Assembly: GCF_021184045.1 (NCBI RefSeq)
Contig: NZ_CP073710.1
Location: 906,685 to 970,684 of the forward strand
DNA from: Methanococcoides orientis
Lineage (GTDB): Archaea > Halobacteriota > Methanosarcinia > Methanosarcinales > Methanosarcinaceae
Reading direction: 5' to 3'
Length of the DNA stretch: 64,000 bases
In this document: one piece after another, positions 47,697 to 57,650 of the stretch
Layout of the letters: every line of letters begins with the position of its first letter
How positions within the stretch are numbered: position 1 is the stretch's first letter
Translations under genes and position numbers: made by a program
Notes under the pieces: generated by a model
What the model was told of the DNA's origin: nothing
Seen by the model: only the letters and a program-made list of their open reading frames with translations
Databases searched by the model: none

Positions 47697-49121
47697 GTGT
47701 CATCGGAACAAAATAATGATTCTTTAGACTATAAAGTAAAGATATTAGTAATTATTATTTTAATAATATTGGGAAGTTTGGCGACATGCCAGGGTCCATT
47801 TTTAGTTAGAGTTTTTTTCATAATAATGGCTTCAATATTCCCGGCCATGATGTATTGGCTCTTTATCAAGAACATGAAACATGGACATCTTGGTGTTTTC
47901 TTCAATAACCTTGACAAACTCGGACTTCTCGGGCATATGCGAATAAAAGTTAACGGCGATTGTAAAAAGGAGTTGGATCTGTCCCGTGAACGGCGTATCT
48001 ATACATACCTCCACAAGTTCCAGGGAGTATATGGACCATTCACCGACGATCTGAGAGATGAGATCGATGAAAAAATTCAAAAGACACCTCAGCACCCAAT
48101 ACAATTTAATAGCAAACCTACCAAATTTTTTAAACCACAAACTTGCATCCCCATCTTCTTTGCAACTGTTCTAATCACAATCGGATGGGTTATCACCTTA
48201 CCACCTATAGAAAATACATCTATTTTTACGGTACTTGAAAATATTTCCTTGAATCTTTGCACTTATCCTGTTAATGTTACTTTACCCACTGAGTTTCTTA
48301 CAAATGCCAACAATACAGCATATCTCTTAAATCTGGGCCCTCTTACTCCTAACCAAACCCCGGTAAATTTTGCATTTCTGGGTGCATACCTATTCTCTGT
48401 TGTAATGCTGGTGCACCGATATCATCGCCGGGACCTCCGCGCCAGTGCATATGTAAGTGTGTCACTCCGGATAATATTGGCCATTATTTTAATATGGACT
48501 GTGCAAACGCTTGTAATTGTAATGGATATTGTAAATACTACGTGGTCCTTTGATCCAATTCATCTCATGGTAGCGGGATTCATTATTGGAGCTTTCCCAC
48601 AGACCGGATGGCAGCTTATTGAGATGTTTGCAAAAAATATTTGTGGATTAGTCACTCCCACTTTTAAGACCCCGCTTCCACTAAAGGACATTGAAGGATT
48701 AACAATATGGAACGAAGCTCGCTTAGAAGAAGAAGATATTATGAATATCCCAAACATGGCCACAGCAGACATCGTCGACCTGATGCTTACAACACAGATA
48801 TCCCCCGATCGGATCATAGACTGGGTCGACCAGGCGATTCTCTACACATGTATAGGGCCTGAGGACAAAAAAAGTTCATCACTGCGACAGGAACTCCGTT
48901 CTTATGGAATACGTACTGCAAGTTCCCTTATAGAAATTTACAAGGAAAGCGAGTCTTCTGATGAAACACTCGCACAAAAGCTACCAAAAATTGACCTGAG
49001 TAAGATCGATACACTTATAGTCACGATCAAAACCAACCCCAACATAAAACTGATCCAGACATGGAAAAAATACCCAATTAAATCACCAATTAAAGAAGCC
49101 TGTCAATCTGATGAAATGTAA
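47697..49121 (+). CDS. Multi-pass membrane protein with cytoplasmic C-terminal domain
   Basis: The protein is about 474 residues. GTG 47697 is chosen because GGGGGT lies 7 bases upstream. There are two N-terminal helices, an extra-membrane segment, one helix then a loop with several NxT/S sequons, and three more helices. A soluble helical C-terminus follows from about residue 340. The C-terminal region contains MATADIVDLMLTTQISPDRII and SYGIRTASSLIEIY, resembling helix-hairpin repeats. I do not recognise the family. A hairpin terminator follows. Confidence 0.65.
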   Translation: MSSEQNNDSLDYKVKILVIIILIILGSLATCQGPFLVRVFFIIMASIFPAMMYWLFIKNMKHGHLGVFFNNLDKLGLLGHMRIKVNGDCKKELDLSRERRIYTYLHKFQGVYGPFTDDLRDEIDEKIQKTPQHPIQFNSKPTKFFKPQTCIPIFFATVLITIGWVITLPPIENTSIFTVLENISLNLCTYPVNVTLPTEFLTNANNTAYLLNLGPLTPNQTPVNFAFLGAYLFSVVMLVHRYHRRDLRASAYVSVSLRIILAIILIWTVQTLVIVMDIVNTTWSFDPIHLMVAGFIIGAFPQTGWQLIEMFAKNICGLVTPTFKTPLPLKDIEGLTIWNEARLEEEDIMNIPNMATADIVDLMLTTQISPDRIIDWVDQAILYTCIGPEDKKSSSLRQELRSYGIRTASSLIEIYKESESSDETLAQKLPKIDLSKIDTLIVTIKTNPNIKLIQTWKKYPIKSPIKEACQSDEM

Positions 49122-49139
49122 CTGCAGGATAGTAGCAAT

Positions 49140-49155
49140 AATCCCAGAGGGGATT
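49140..49155 (+). terminator. Hairpin terminator after membrane gene
   Basis: AATCCC-AGAG-GGGATT followed by TT lies 19 bases after the stop at 49121. It is a plausible intrinsic-type terminator. Confidence 0.5.
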
Positions 49156-49253
49156 TTGCTCCCGGCTGAGGGGGTTTATTTTTAACTATATTTGACAGTT
49201 ACAACAATAGAATTTTTTTCTTGTTTTTCATTTTGCCATAGGAAACTTATCCT

Positions 49254-49373
49254 ATGGCTCTTGGCACTACAAAAGTCGTTGAGATTGGAGAAAACTTGAG
49301 TGGACTTACAATCGCTATCGCCGGCTTAGTGACGGTTTTTCTTACTACGATAGTGGTTAAGATCCTGCTGTGA
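49254..49373 (+). CDS. 39-residue single-helix membrane protein
   Basis: ATG 49254, with GGAAA about 9 bases before, opens 39 residues (start MALGTTKVVEIG). One long hydrophobic helix (LTIAIAGLVTVFLTTIVV) ends with KILL. It stands alone between two transporter-type genes. It may be a small subunit or regulator; no family known. Confidence 0.5.
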   Translation: MALGTTKVVEIGENLSGLTIAIAGLVTVFLTTIVVKILL

Positions 49374-49449
49374 AATGGTTAAGTATCTTTCCAGTTTCAA
49401 TCTGATCAACGAAACGGTTGTTTCAATACGTTGATCTATAGATAAGTAA

Positions 49450-49479
49450 AGCAGGAGAAGATTGTTGCATTCTCCTGCT
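49450..49479. terminator. Strong bidirectional hairpin
   Basis: AGCAGGAGAA-N10-TTCTCCTGCT is a perfect 10-bp stem. It lies between the + strand small ORF and the - strand NRAMP gene, so it could stop transcription from either side. Confidence 0.55.
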
Positions 49480-49521
49480 ATGATTTTGCCTATACTGTTC
49501 CTCGAAAATCTTATTCTGCCT

Positions 49522-50844
49522 TTATACCCGGATGAATGTAACGTAAATAAATCCTACAGTCATCAGCACGAAAAACAATATCCCTGCCCAACTCATTAAC
49601 TTGAGAAGGGGACCGGGCCGTTCTTCGATCGGTACATTGCTGCCATTCATCACCTTATAATTGATATAGGCTAGAACAGGGGATGTGATAAAACTGACAA
49701 CGGCTGCAAAGCTCAATAATTGCAGTAAATTATCTACGAAATAAAGTACGATCAAGCAGGAGGCTACTACTGAGAGCACGATCCATACCTTGAATATCGG
49801 TTTGAAATGGTTGGTAAAGTTGTCGTGGACCAAGGTACAGCTTGCAGCCAGCGAACGTGGGTATCCATCAATGCATGTCATCGTGGTACTGAACATGGTG
49901 GAAAAAGCAGCAGTTAGGATCAGCGGCTTTGACCATTCGCCGATGTTGGCAGAGTACAAATTGACCAACTGTGTACTGAAACCAATTCCACCACTTGCAA
50001 GCTCCTCACCGGAACCGAACATGATAAGTTTTCCAAGAGCGAAAAATGCTACAGCCATGACTGCTGCCATGACGTAACCCAGATAAAAGTCAATGGAAGT
50101 CTCCCGGGTAGTAGCAAAGTGTCCGGTTTCTTCTTCACGACTGAACATCCAAAGGCTTGACCATGCAGACAGATCGATTGGTGCTGGCATCCAGCCCAGA
50201 AGGAGCACCAGGAATGGGAAAGCTTGCCATGTCCAAGCGCTGCTGCCCACAAAGTCAGCAGATGCAACCGAGCCATGAGTAAACGCCAAGCCCAATGCTA
50301 CTAATGTACTCAAGCTAAGAAGGACAACTATTACTTTAGCAGATTTATCTAGTAATTTATAGTGTCCCAATAAAATGACTGCTGCACAGATCAGCAATAT
50401 GCCAATTGTGAATGCAGGAATCTTGCTGCCATCAAAACCGTAACCTGCAAAAAGTGTGCCACTAAGCATAGCTACTCCTGCAGTATTGATTATACCGGTC
50501 AGGATGTTTATGCCCAGAAAGGTGTATAGGTAAGCAAGCCCCTGTCTTTTATATCCTGCTAAAAGACTTTCCCCGGTAGCAGCAGTATAGCGCTGACCAT
50601 ATAGGAAAAATGGGTATTTTAACACGTTAGCTAATAGTATAAGCCCTAGTAGGCTCCATCCAAATTGTGCACCAGCCCGTGTTGACCATACAAGGTGTGA
50701 ACCACCAATGGCGGCGCAGGCTATTAAGATACCTGGTCCAATCGCTTTGAACAGATTAGCGTTTCTATTAAGATATGTAGTAGGCGCCTGCATATCTTCT
50801 CCAGCCATTGACTGTGTTTCATTTATGTCTATAAATTCGTTCAT
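49522..50844 (-). CDS. NRAMP-like metal-ion transporter
   Basis: The 440-residue protein has eleven to twelve helices. Helix 1 has GPGILIACAAIGGSHLVWS where classical NRAMPs have DPGN, and helix 6 has MPAPIDLSAW where they have MPH. It therefore belongs to a divergent SLC11 branch; some such members move Mg2+ or other ions. STTMTCIDGYPRS near residue 330 is also family-like. Substrate unknown. It is monocistronic. Confidence 0.8.
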   Translation of the reverse strand: MNEFIDINETQSMAGEDMQAPTTYLNRNANLFKAIGPGILIACAAIGGSHLVWSTRAGAQFGWSLLGLILLANVLKYPFFLYGQRYTAATGESLLAGYKRQGLAYLYTFLGINILTGIINTAGVAMLSGTLFAGYGFDGSKIPAFTIGILLICAAVILLGHYKLLDKSAKVIVVLLSLSTLVALGLAFTHGSVASADFVGSSAWTWQAFPFLVLLLGWMPAPIDLSAWSSLWMFSREEETGHFATTRETSIDFYLGYVMAAVMAVAFFALGKLIMFGSGEELASGGIGFSTQLVNLYSANIGEWSKPLILTAAFSTMFSTTMTCIDGYPRSLAASCTLVHDNFTNHFKPIFKVWIVLSVVASCLIVLYFVDNLLQLLSFAAVVSFITSPVLAYINYKVMNGSNVPIEERPGPLLKLMSWAGILFFVLMTVGFIYVTFIRV

Positions 50845-51325
50845 GGTCGGTTGTTAATTTATGATGTCTATTTTTCAAACTATGCTGATTATTCATTGAA
50901 TTATGATTGTGCTTTATTGTAATATGGCGATTTTTTATTGATTTATGTACAAATCGTCAGGTTTCAAACACATTAAATAAATATTAAAATATATATAGAT
51001 TTTTACTCTAATGCCCGTTTTTGTAGCATCTTTTTGAAAGATCTTGCTCGGGCATTCACCTATCTTGACTCAGGATGTCATTGATTAGTACAATCAAGAG
51101 ATTTAATAGTAAAAAAAGCTAGAAACAAACGTTGTGCCATTATTTTTCAAAATGTGGTATCCGAAAAGAGTTGAACAAAGCTCTTGCATTGTAGCTTTCA
51201 CATGAGGGAAATAAGTTAATTGCTTTCATTCTTTTCTTTAAACTCATATTTTTCAACAGTCGAATTGATATAGACTGCTTTACACTTATTAAATGGGTAC
51301 TAAACTAATGGAGCAGGGGTAAAAC
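50845..51325. other. AT-rich intergenic region, no gene seen
   Basis: This 481-base gap separates the divergent NRAMP and zinc-ribbon genes. It contains both promoters' AT-rich stretches (for example near 50985-51000). I see no ORF, RNA-like island or clear repeat in it. A stretch near 51175-51215 faintly resembles the end of cas1 but too weakly to call. Confidence 0.4.
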
Positions 51326-51601
51326 ATGGATATGAAGGAGCTGGAAGGTCTGGTCTTTTGCCAGAGTTGTGGAATGCCTTTGGAGAAGGACGAGGATTTT
51401 GGAACCAATGCAGATGGTTCAAAGAGTGAAGAATATTGCAATTATTGTTACCAGAATGGCGATTTCACACAGCCCAACATTACTTTGGAAGAAATGATAG
51501 AGCAATGCTCCAAAGCAATTGATGAAAATAGGATCATGTCACTGGAAGAAGCAAAAAAGCTTAGCCAACAGAATCTTCCAAAATTAAAGAGATGGAAGTA
51601 A
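51326..51601 (+). CDS. Putative zinc-ribbon protein (PF12674-like)
   Basis: The 91-residue protein has FCQSCGMPL at the N-terminus and EYCNYCYQNGDF near residue 35, the four-Cys ribbon of a small conserved family. It is followed by the helix TLEEMIEQCSKAIDE. GGGGT-type sequence precedes the ATG. It is probably a regulatory or metal-binding protein. A cas1 tail relic begins 8 bases after its stop. Confidence 0.82.
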   Translation: MDMKELEGLVFCQSCGMPLEKDEDFGTNADGSKSEEYCNYCYQNGDFTQPNITLEEMIEQCSKAIDENRIMSLEEAKKLSQQNLPKLKRWK

Positions 51602-51609
51602 TTTTTAAT

Positions 51610-51675
51610 TTTGCTCTCAATGCTCACGTAAAAGAGAGGGCGAGGAATTGGGATGAGAGCTATCGCTATGCCTGA
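51610..51675 (+). pseudogene. cas1 3'-tail relic 2
   Basis: FALNAHVKERARNW read at 51610-51651 matches FTLNAHVRERLENW at the end of the intact Cas1, with matching DNA around CTCAATGCTCACGTA. Only the last ~15 codons remain and the frame then runs to TGA at 51673-51675. Confidence 0.6.
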
Positions 51676-51809
51676 CACACCTATCAGATAAACTTTAGTG
51701 GCACAGCATAATTGGAAACAATAACATATAATCCATTTCAGCTTGTTAGAATTCCTTATTAAAATGAAAATTGGAACGATTATCAGTCTAAGATCAAGGA
51801 GAACTATTT

Positions 51810-52673
51810 ATGAGTGGATTCTTCCCCCTGAAGTATATTGAAAACAAAAGCAGAATACTTGTCAATACTCCATTGTACTTTTTCCTTTTCATGCTTTGTA
51901 CAATACTTAGTATTCTTGCATATTATATCCAGACAAAGGATGAATTTGCTCCTGCAGTTATACTCTCTGTATTATGGATCTTTTTTTGGAAGAACAGCAA
52001 AATTGAAGGAAAAACGTTGCTTTTGATAGCATCCATTTTTGGTTTCATACATGAATTATTGGGCGTACAATACGGATATTTCACATACATTAATGGCGTA
52101 GTAGGAAATGTTCCGATCTGGATATTACCCGGGTATGGAGCAATATTCTGGTCAGCTCACAATCTCTGTAAGATATTCGAAAAACAATATTCAAGATCCA
52201 AGTGGTTCAATTTTACAGATCATTTTGTCATCTTAAGTTTTATTCTGCTTATACTGGCAGATTTCATATTCTTTGATCTGACAAAGAACCCCCTGATCAT
52301 ATCTATTAAATTTATAGCTTCATTTATGCTGTTTAGAAATTTAAGCCTTTTAAGACTTGCATACTTTACAGGATTCTTCACTCTTCTTAATGAAATTGCA
52401 GGAGAAACACTTGGAACATGGTCACATCCGGATTTTTCACTACTTTCCCTGATAGCAGGATACGTTTTCCTTCTCTGGATATGCCTGTCGATCGCCGAAG
52501 TAAAAGAAGCAAGGAAAGCAAAATATCATGAAAAGGATCAACTCATAAGTTACGTATCCGCATTGAAAGGACTTGTGAACGGAGAGAAAGGATGGACTAA
52601 AAGAGAGGCAACTGCTGCATTTTTAATGTTATTCCTCTATACATTGGGTTTACTTGGGCTGATCAGGGTCTAA
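51810..52673 (+). CDS. Multi-pass membrane protein (paralogue of 14250-15113)
   Basis: This 287-residue protein is the same length as the one at 14250-15113 and aligns along its whole length, with identical blocks such as ILPGYGAIFWSAHNL and GYVFLLWICLS. AAGGAG precedes the ATG. The family is not recognised. Unlike its twin it has no ALDH or SDR neighbours and is flanked by two cas1 relics. Confidence 0.8.
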   Translation: MSGFFPLKYIENKSRILVNTPLYFFLFMLCTILSILAYYIQTKDEFAPAVILSVLWIFFWKNSKIEGKTLLLIASIFGFIHELLGVQYGYFTYINGVVGNVPIWILPGYGAIFWSAHNLCKIFEKQYSRSKWFNFTDHFVILSFILLILADFIFFDLTKNPLIISIKFIASFMLFRNLSLLRLAYFTGFFTLLNEIAGETLGTWSHPDFSLLSLIAGYVFLLWICLSIAEVKEARKAKYHEKDQLISYVSALKGLVNGEKGWTKREATAAFLMLFLYTLGLLGLIRV

Positions 52674-52706
52674 ACATTTTATTGTCCGGATAACGAGTAA
52701 CAATTA

Positions 52707-52850
52707 TGTGTCTTATGCTGAATGGAAGAAGATGGGATTCACGAAGGTGCTCTCCATTACATGAAGCAGAACTCCAAGAGTGATAAGCTTTCTACCCTCA
52801 ATACTCATGTCAGGGAGAGGTTGGAGAATTGCGATAAAGGGGCAGTTTAA
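52707..52850 (+). pseudogene. cas1 3'-fragment relic 3
   Basis: SYAEWKKMGFTK, then a one-base deletion, then LHYMKQNSKSDK and LNTHVRERLEN match the intact Cas1 C-terminus. It ends in TAA at 52848-52850. The DNA motif GCTGAATGGAAGAA is shared with relic 1. About the last 45 codons remain. Confidence 0.75.
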
Positions 52851-52953
52851 ATGAATAATTTACACGTGAAATAAATGGTATTAACAAGTTTTACATAGCT
52901 AAATGTAATATCGATAGCAATAGCAGACATAGTAAAATTAATGAGATGAATTT

Positions 52954-53516
52954 TTATAACTGGCGATAAACAGTGATAATATCACTAATACTTCTGAATA
53001 GGATTTTATTGCACATCATATTTAATAGAAATTGCGAATTTTGGGGGGGTGAAGGTGCTTCCTTGAATTCAAATATTAATTCTGCATAATACGTAGCCTT
53101 TGGATTGTCCTTAACGTCCAGCACACAGATCGTACCGAATATTTCACCGTCTGGCCACTCGATTGGAAAACCAAGATAATAGGTCATCCCCAATTCAATG
53201 TCCGGATGTGAATCCATTCAGTATCCTTTAAGGCGTCACTGACTAAAAGTTGTCTGCACTGCTTCATAACATTTTCACACTAAAGTCCAGTATTAAGGTC
53301 TGCTTTTTCCTCTTTCTCATTAGGATTATCTTTCGTTGCACTCGATAGAAATACCTCAATCTGCGGAGGATCAAACCTCATGATCAATCTAGCAGGCACA
53401 CCGACAACCTTGGCTATCTGATCTACGATTAGTTGCCACTTAGCAACAATCTCATCTGTAATTCCAGGCTTTTTAGTGAGATATATTTCCATAATTACCC
53501 GGATTTCGGTTTGCAT
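52954..53516 (-). pseudogene. Broken GAF-domain protein
   Basis: Two fragments form one GAF domain. The first (from 53516) reads KWQLIVDQIAKVVGVPARLI to NTGL, then TAG at 53280-53282, then CENVMKQCRQLLVSDALKD in the same frame. A frameshift near 53220 follows, then HPDIELGMTYYLGFPI and WPDGEIFGTICVLD. It resembles GAF domains that precede kinases or diguanylate cyclases. Even if the TAG were read through, the frameshift breaks it. Confidence 0.75.
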
Positions 53517-53724
53517 TCGTGGTCTTGATACCAGGATCTAATACTTACTGCTTATTTCGAAGAGGAATATAGTTAAGCTGCAGGAAGTCAGGAATATGGG
53601 CATAGCTACTATCAATAATACGGTAGCTATAAGCAGGGGAATCTTATTGTACGATGCTTATAACCTCAAGCTTTAACAAAATACAAAGCCATCTGCTAAA
53701 GCAGTTATATTCGAGCTAAACTAA

Positions 53725-56241
53725 TCAACTGGAGATGCTTTCATGATTAGATGGTATAGTAAATCCGAAAGTACTTCCGCTATATTGATCACTTTCAACC
53801 CAAACCTTGCCACCATGCATTTCAACAAATTTCTTGACCAGTGCAAGACCAAGGCCGGCACCTCCATACTCCCTAGTAGTTGAAGAATCCACCTGATAGA
53901 AAGGGTTGAACAGTTTATCCCTATCCTCTAGTAAAATTCCGATTCCAGTATCCTTTATGAAGAGATTTACAGACTCATCAGAGATATCACCATTTATAGT
54001 CACTGACCCTCCTTGATCCGTAAACTTAATGGCATTGTTCACGAGATTGCAAAGAACCTGCTTGAATTTCATCATGTCTGCTTTTATGATAGGCACGCTA
54101 ATGTCAATGTTACATGTCAGGTCAATATCCTTTTCTAATGCAATAGGCATCATCAATGCTTCTACTTCATCAATAACATCGGATACAAAGAACTCACTAA
54201 TATGAAGTTTCACCCTCCCTGTTTCGATGTTCGAGATGGATAGGATTTCGTTAATCAGCTGTAAAAGATGCTTTCCATTTCTAAGGACATTGGACACGTA
54301 TTTCTTTTGATATTCATTCAAGATACCAAATTTCTCACTGTAAAGTATATCCGAGAATCCGATGACTGAGTTTAAAGGTGTCCTTAGTTCATGGCTCATA
54401 TTTGTGATGAATTCAGTTTTGGACATGTTGGCAGCTTCAGCAGCAAGTTTAGCATTGAGCATAAGATTCTCTGCCTGCTTACGCTCAGTGATGTCATACA
54501 TTATCCCATTCATCGAAATTGGTTTGCCTTGTTGATCTTTCTCCCAACTGACATGATCTTGCACCCATCGTATGGTTTTGTCCTTCTTTATAATACGATA
54601 TTCTATAATACCACTTTCAATTTTTGTTTGCAATTCGGCGAATTCTGCAAACACCCGTTCTCTATCGTCATGATAAATTGTTTTCTCCCATATATATGGA
54701 TCATCAAGCCACATATCTACAGTATAACCATAGATCTTTTCGACAGCCTTGTTCACATAAGTTGACACAAGCGTTTCAGGATTTGCGCGGTAAATTAACT
54801 CATTAAGACTTTCAGTTAAATTACGATAGTTTTCTTCAGATCTTTGTAAAGCTTCCTCGACCTGCTTACGTTTGGTGATATCCCTGAGAATTGCCATGTC
54901 TGCAGATCTGCCTTCGTAGTCTATGATCGATGCGTTTACTTCTACAAAAAACGATTTTCCATCCTTTGAAATAAGTTCGACCTCATACTGGTTTAGAACT
55001 TTTTCCCCACATAATCTCCTTTTGTACCTATCCATTATAGTGTCCCTATAATTAGGAGAAACAAAATCAATAAATGGCTTCCCAATTACTTCTTCGATAG
55101 AAAATCCGGACATTTCCATCATTTTTTTGTTCGCATATTTAAGCAAGCATTCCCCCTGGAGAATAATGATCCCATCATTTCCTTTTTCCACAAGATTTGA
55201 GTACTTCTTTTTGCTCTCTGTCAACTCTTTCTCGGCTTCTTTGCGTTGGAGACTTGTTCCTATGATCTGCGCCGTCATAAGAAGAGTATTGATATCTTCG
55301 TCTGCCCAGTCTCCAGTATTAAGAACATTGTCCATTCCGATAAATCCGGAAAGTTCGCTGTTCAAGTACAAAGGTAAGACGATTAATGACTTTATAGCTT
55401 GCATTTCAAGGATTTCTTTTTCTGCAGATGCTTCTTCTGGCAATTTAGATACGTTTTTGATGTAAATCGACTCACCATTATGAAGTTTGTTCATCCACCA
55501 GGGAAACAGATCAACCGGAATATCCTGAAGGTTATCTTTTTGGGCTTCAACTTTTTCCACACAGTACTCGTGTGTGTTGTCCATCAGAATTCCATCATCA
55601 TGAAAACGAAAAACGTAGGTTCTGCTACTTCCGCATAAATTGCAAATTTTCTCCAGAGCAAAATTGATACTATGATCGATATCCCGGCTGGAAACAAACA
55701 TCGACGAAATTGAGGCTATTACTTTTTCGATCTCAAGTTTTTGTTCTATTAGTTGATTTGCCTGTTTTATTTTTGTTACATCATCCACGATCAACGAAAC
55801 CATTGGTTTATCATTTTTTCGTATCAAAGATGTTGAAACTAAAAAATGAAGTGTTAGTAATTTACCATTGTTTGTTATTTCCAATTCGCCTTGTTTTTTG
55901 TAAATGCTTTCGCCGGTTTCAAACGTGTGGATAACAGAGTTTCGTACAGCACATTCTGAGCACTCTCTGTTTTTTCCACAACCTTCTCCTTTTAACGAAT
56001 TTATACATCCAAAAAGTTCACCACCAAGAAGACCAAAACTGTCTTTTTTTTCTTTTCCTAATGCAATAGTAGTAGCCCTATTGATGGTTTCAACTTTCCC
56101 ATCCTGATTGACAAGGATCATAATTAGAGGAATATCATCAAAAATAGAATTTAAAATATTAGAGCTTACAAATGATTTAGTGTGTACATCGTAACACTCA
56201 TTGGCAGTATTATTTCTCAGAAATGTCCCTATTACACCCAT
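53725..56241 (-). CDS. PAS-GAF-PAS-PAS sensor histidine kinase
   Basis: The protein is about 838 residues and lacks clear membrane helices. ATG 56241 is chosen since GAGGGGG lies 8 bases before it; the listed longer start begins inside that site. Domains in order: PAS with a CxxE-type cysteine cluster (GCGKNRECSECAVRN near 90), GAF (about 185-330), PAS, PAS with PAC, HisKA with NMSHELRTPLNS near 620, and HATPase with NLVNNAIKF and DTGIGI. The cysteines of the first PAS suggest redox or metal sensing. No regulator is adjacent. Confidence 0.92.
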   Translation of the reverse strand: MGVIGTFLRNNTANECYDVHTKSFVSSNILNSIFDDIPLIMILVNQDGKVETINRATTIALGKEKKDSFGLLGGELFGCINSLKGEGCGKNRECSECAVRNSVIHTFETGESIYKKQGELEITNNGKLLTLHFLVSTSLIRKNDKPMVSLIVDDVTKIKQANQLIEQKLEIEKVIASISSMFVSSRDIDHSINFALEKICNLCGSSRTYVFRFHDDGILMDNTHEYCVEKVEAQKDNLQDIPVDLFPWWMNKLHNGESIYIKNVSKLPEEASAEKEILEMQAIKSLIVLPLYLNSELSGFIGMDNVLNTGDWADEDINTLLMTAQIIGTSLQRKEAEKELTESKKKYSNLVEKGNDGIIILQGECLLKYANKKMMEMSGFSIEEVIGKPFIDFVSPNYRDTIMDRYKRRLCGEKVLNQYEVELISKDGKSFFVEVNASIIDYEGRSADMAILRDITKRKQVEEALQRSEENYRNLTESLNELIYRANPETLVSTYVNKAVEKIYGYTVDMWLDDPYIWEKTIYHDDRERVFAEFAELQTKIESGIIEYRIIKKDKTIRWVQDHVSWEKDQQGKPISMNGIMYDITERKQAENLMLNAKLAAEAANMSKTEFITNMSHELRTPLNSVIGFSDILYSEKFGILNEYQKKYVSNVLRNGKHLLQLINEILSISNIETGRVKLHISEFFVSDVIDEVEALMMPIALEKDIDLTCNIDISVPIIKADMMKFKQVLCNLVNNAIKFTDQGGSVTINGDISDESVNLFIKDTGIGILLEDRDKLFNPFYQVDSSTTREYGGAGLGLALVKKFVEMHGGKVWVESDQYSGSTFGFTIPSNHESISS

Positions 56242-56349
56242 ATGTGCATCCCCCTCTAAAGCTAACACTCCACATTAATTTATCTCAATGACCATCAATA
56301 TATATGTTATGGCGTTAACCTTTTTTGAAAATACCAAAGAAAATGTAGA

Positions 56350-56820
56350 ATGGAAGAGGTATTCAGGTTTGTTGTTGATCTTGCTGTAATGAACCTGATT
56401 GAAAAGGGAGCTATGGATAACAAGGATTTTGTAAGGACTGAGAGCTTTTCGCTGAGATTAAGGCCAACAGGAGCAAGGAAGGTTACTGAAGAGTTCAATG
56501 CTATGCTGAACAGCAAGGTTGAGTACAGGAAGAAGAATAGTTCCTGGGGATCTGTACTGTTGCTCAAGGCTAGGGAATTAAGCCATAATCTTGTTGGTAA
56601 GCGGAAAACTGTTGAGTTCAGTAATCCTGTTTATGTTTGTGCAAGGGATGATTCAAATCTGCTGAGGAAGAAGATCATTGACATGCCTTACACCGAGTGG
56701 AAGGAGATGGGGTTCTCTAAAGGCACATTGCACTACATGAAGCAGAACGCTAAGAGTGATAAACCGTTTACACTCAATGCTCATGTAAGGGAAAGGTTGG
56801 AGATGTGGGGGACAGCTTAA
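56350..56820 (+). pseudogene. cas1 3'-fragment relic 4 (156 codons, open frame)
   Basis: An open frame encodes the C-terminal ~40 % of Cas1, beginning at EVFRFVVDLAV, which matches EPFRFIVDLAV in the intact protein. It ends with NAHVRERLEMW. It lacks the catalytic Glu (ALLE) and His (GFLHE) and starts beside the third acidic position, so it cannot be an active integrase. It is the best preserved relic. A ribosome site is not obvious, so expression is doubtful. Confidence 0.85.
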
Positions 56821-56903
56821 AACGAAAATGTATTTATTTTAAAAATGATTTGTATTAGGATGTGACCTGCTTTTTATGAGCAAGTCACTCCACATATACG
56901 CTA

Positions 56904-57650
56904 TTAGAGTTTGTTCTTCTGAAAAATGTAGAACGCATAACCATATTCATCTGGGCGTTCTCTGAAGAGTTTTATCTCTTTTCTGTTAAACTCAAGTATC
57001 ATTTCTGCCTCAGTGTTTCCTTTATAGTTATCACTGATTTCATCAACTCTTTTTTCCAGATTGTTATAAAACTCGTACCAGACAGAAACTGGCAGTTTAA
57101 AGTTATCAATGACATCATATCCTACTGCTGTAATAACTTTTTCAGTATCAGGTATATTCATGATACCGGGATATATTTCCTGCCAGAATTCAACAACTTC
57201 CTGAGAAGGTTCATCCGTGAACCATGTGTTCTCTGTCACTGCCATATAGCCACCATCTTTCAAGAACTGTTTCCAGTAGCTGATTCCCTTTTCAAAACCA
57301 AGGATAAAGATGGAGCCTTCTGCCCAGATTACGTCGAATTCTCCTGCTTCAAAAGGCAGTTCATCCATGGAAGCACAAACTGTAGTAATCCTGTCATCAA
57401 TTCCTTCTTTAGCTGCATTTTCCATCAGCTTATCCAAAAAAGGTTGGTAAATGTCAGTTGCAGTGACGTGACAATTGTTGCAAATCTTCGCAAGATGTAT
57501 TGTCTGCATACCTACACCACATCCAATATCAAGGATCTTAGTACCTGCAGGAAGGGAAGAAAGCATATTAAAGGCTTTTTCAGTACATTCGTTACTACCT
57601 GGACCCTGTCTAGGCAACCCATCAAATATCTCAAAAATTGGTGATTCCAT
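56904..57650 (-). CDS. Class I SAM-dependent methyltransferase
   Basis: The protein is about 248 residues. Motif I ILDIGCGVGMQTIHLA is near residue 45, followed by ATDIYQPF and the acidic DVIWAEGSIFI. AGGTG lies 6 bases before ATG 57650; the ATG pair further upstream is less likely. It is a small-molecule methyltransferase of the type that methylates glycine, lipids or thiols; substrate unknown. It diverges from a TrmB-type regulator that may control it. Confidence 0.82.
   Translation of the reverse strand: MESPIFEIFDGLPRQGPGSNECTEKAFNMLSSLPAGTKILDIGCGVGMQTIHLAKICNNCHVTATDIYQPFLDKLMENAAKEGIDDRITTVCASMDELPFEAGEFDVIWAEGSIFILGFEKGISYWKQFLKDGGYMAVTENTWFTDEPSQEVVEFWQEIYPGIMNIPDTEKVITAVGYDVIDNFKLPVSVWYEFYNNLEKRVDEISDNYKGNTEAEMILEFNRKEIKLFRERPDEYGYAFYIFQKNKL

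Noticed and set aside
51175..51215. Possible fifth cas1 tail relic
   Set aside because: Only short matches (around ATGAGGGAAA) with indels; not distinguishable from chance by eye.
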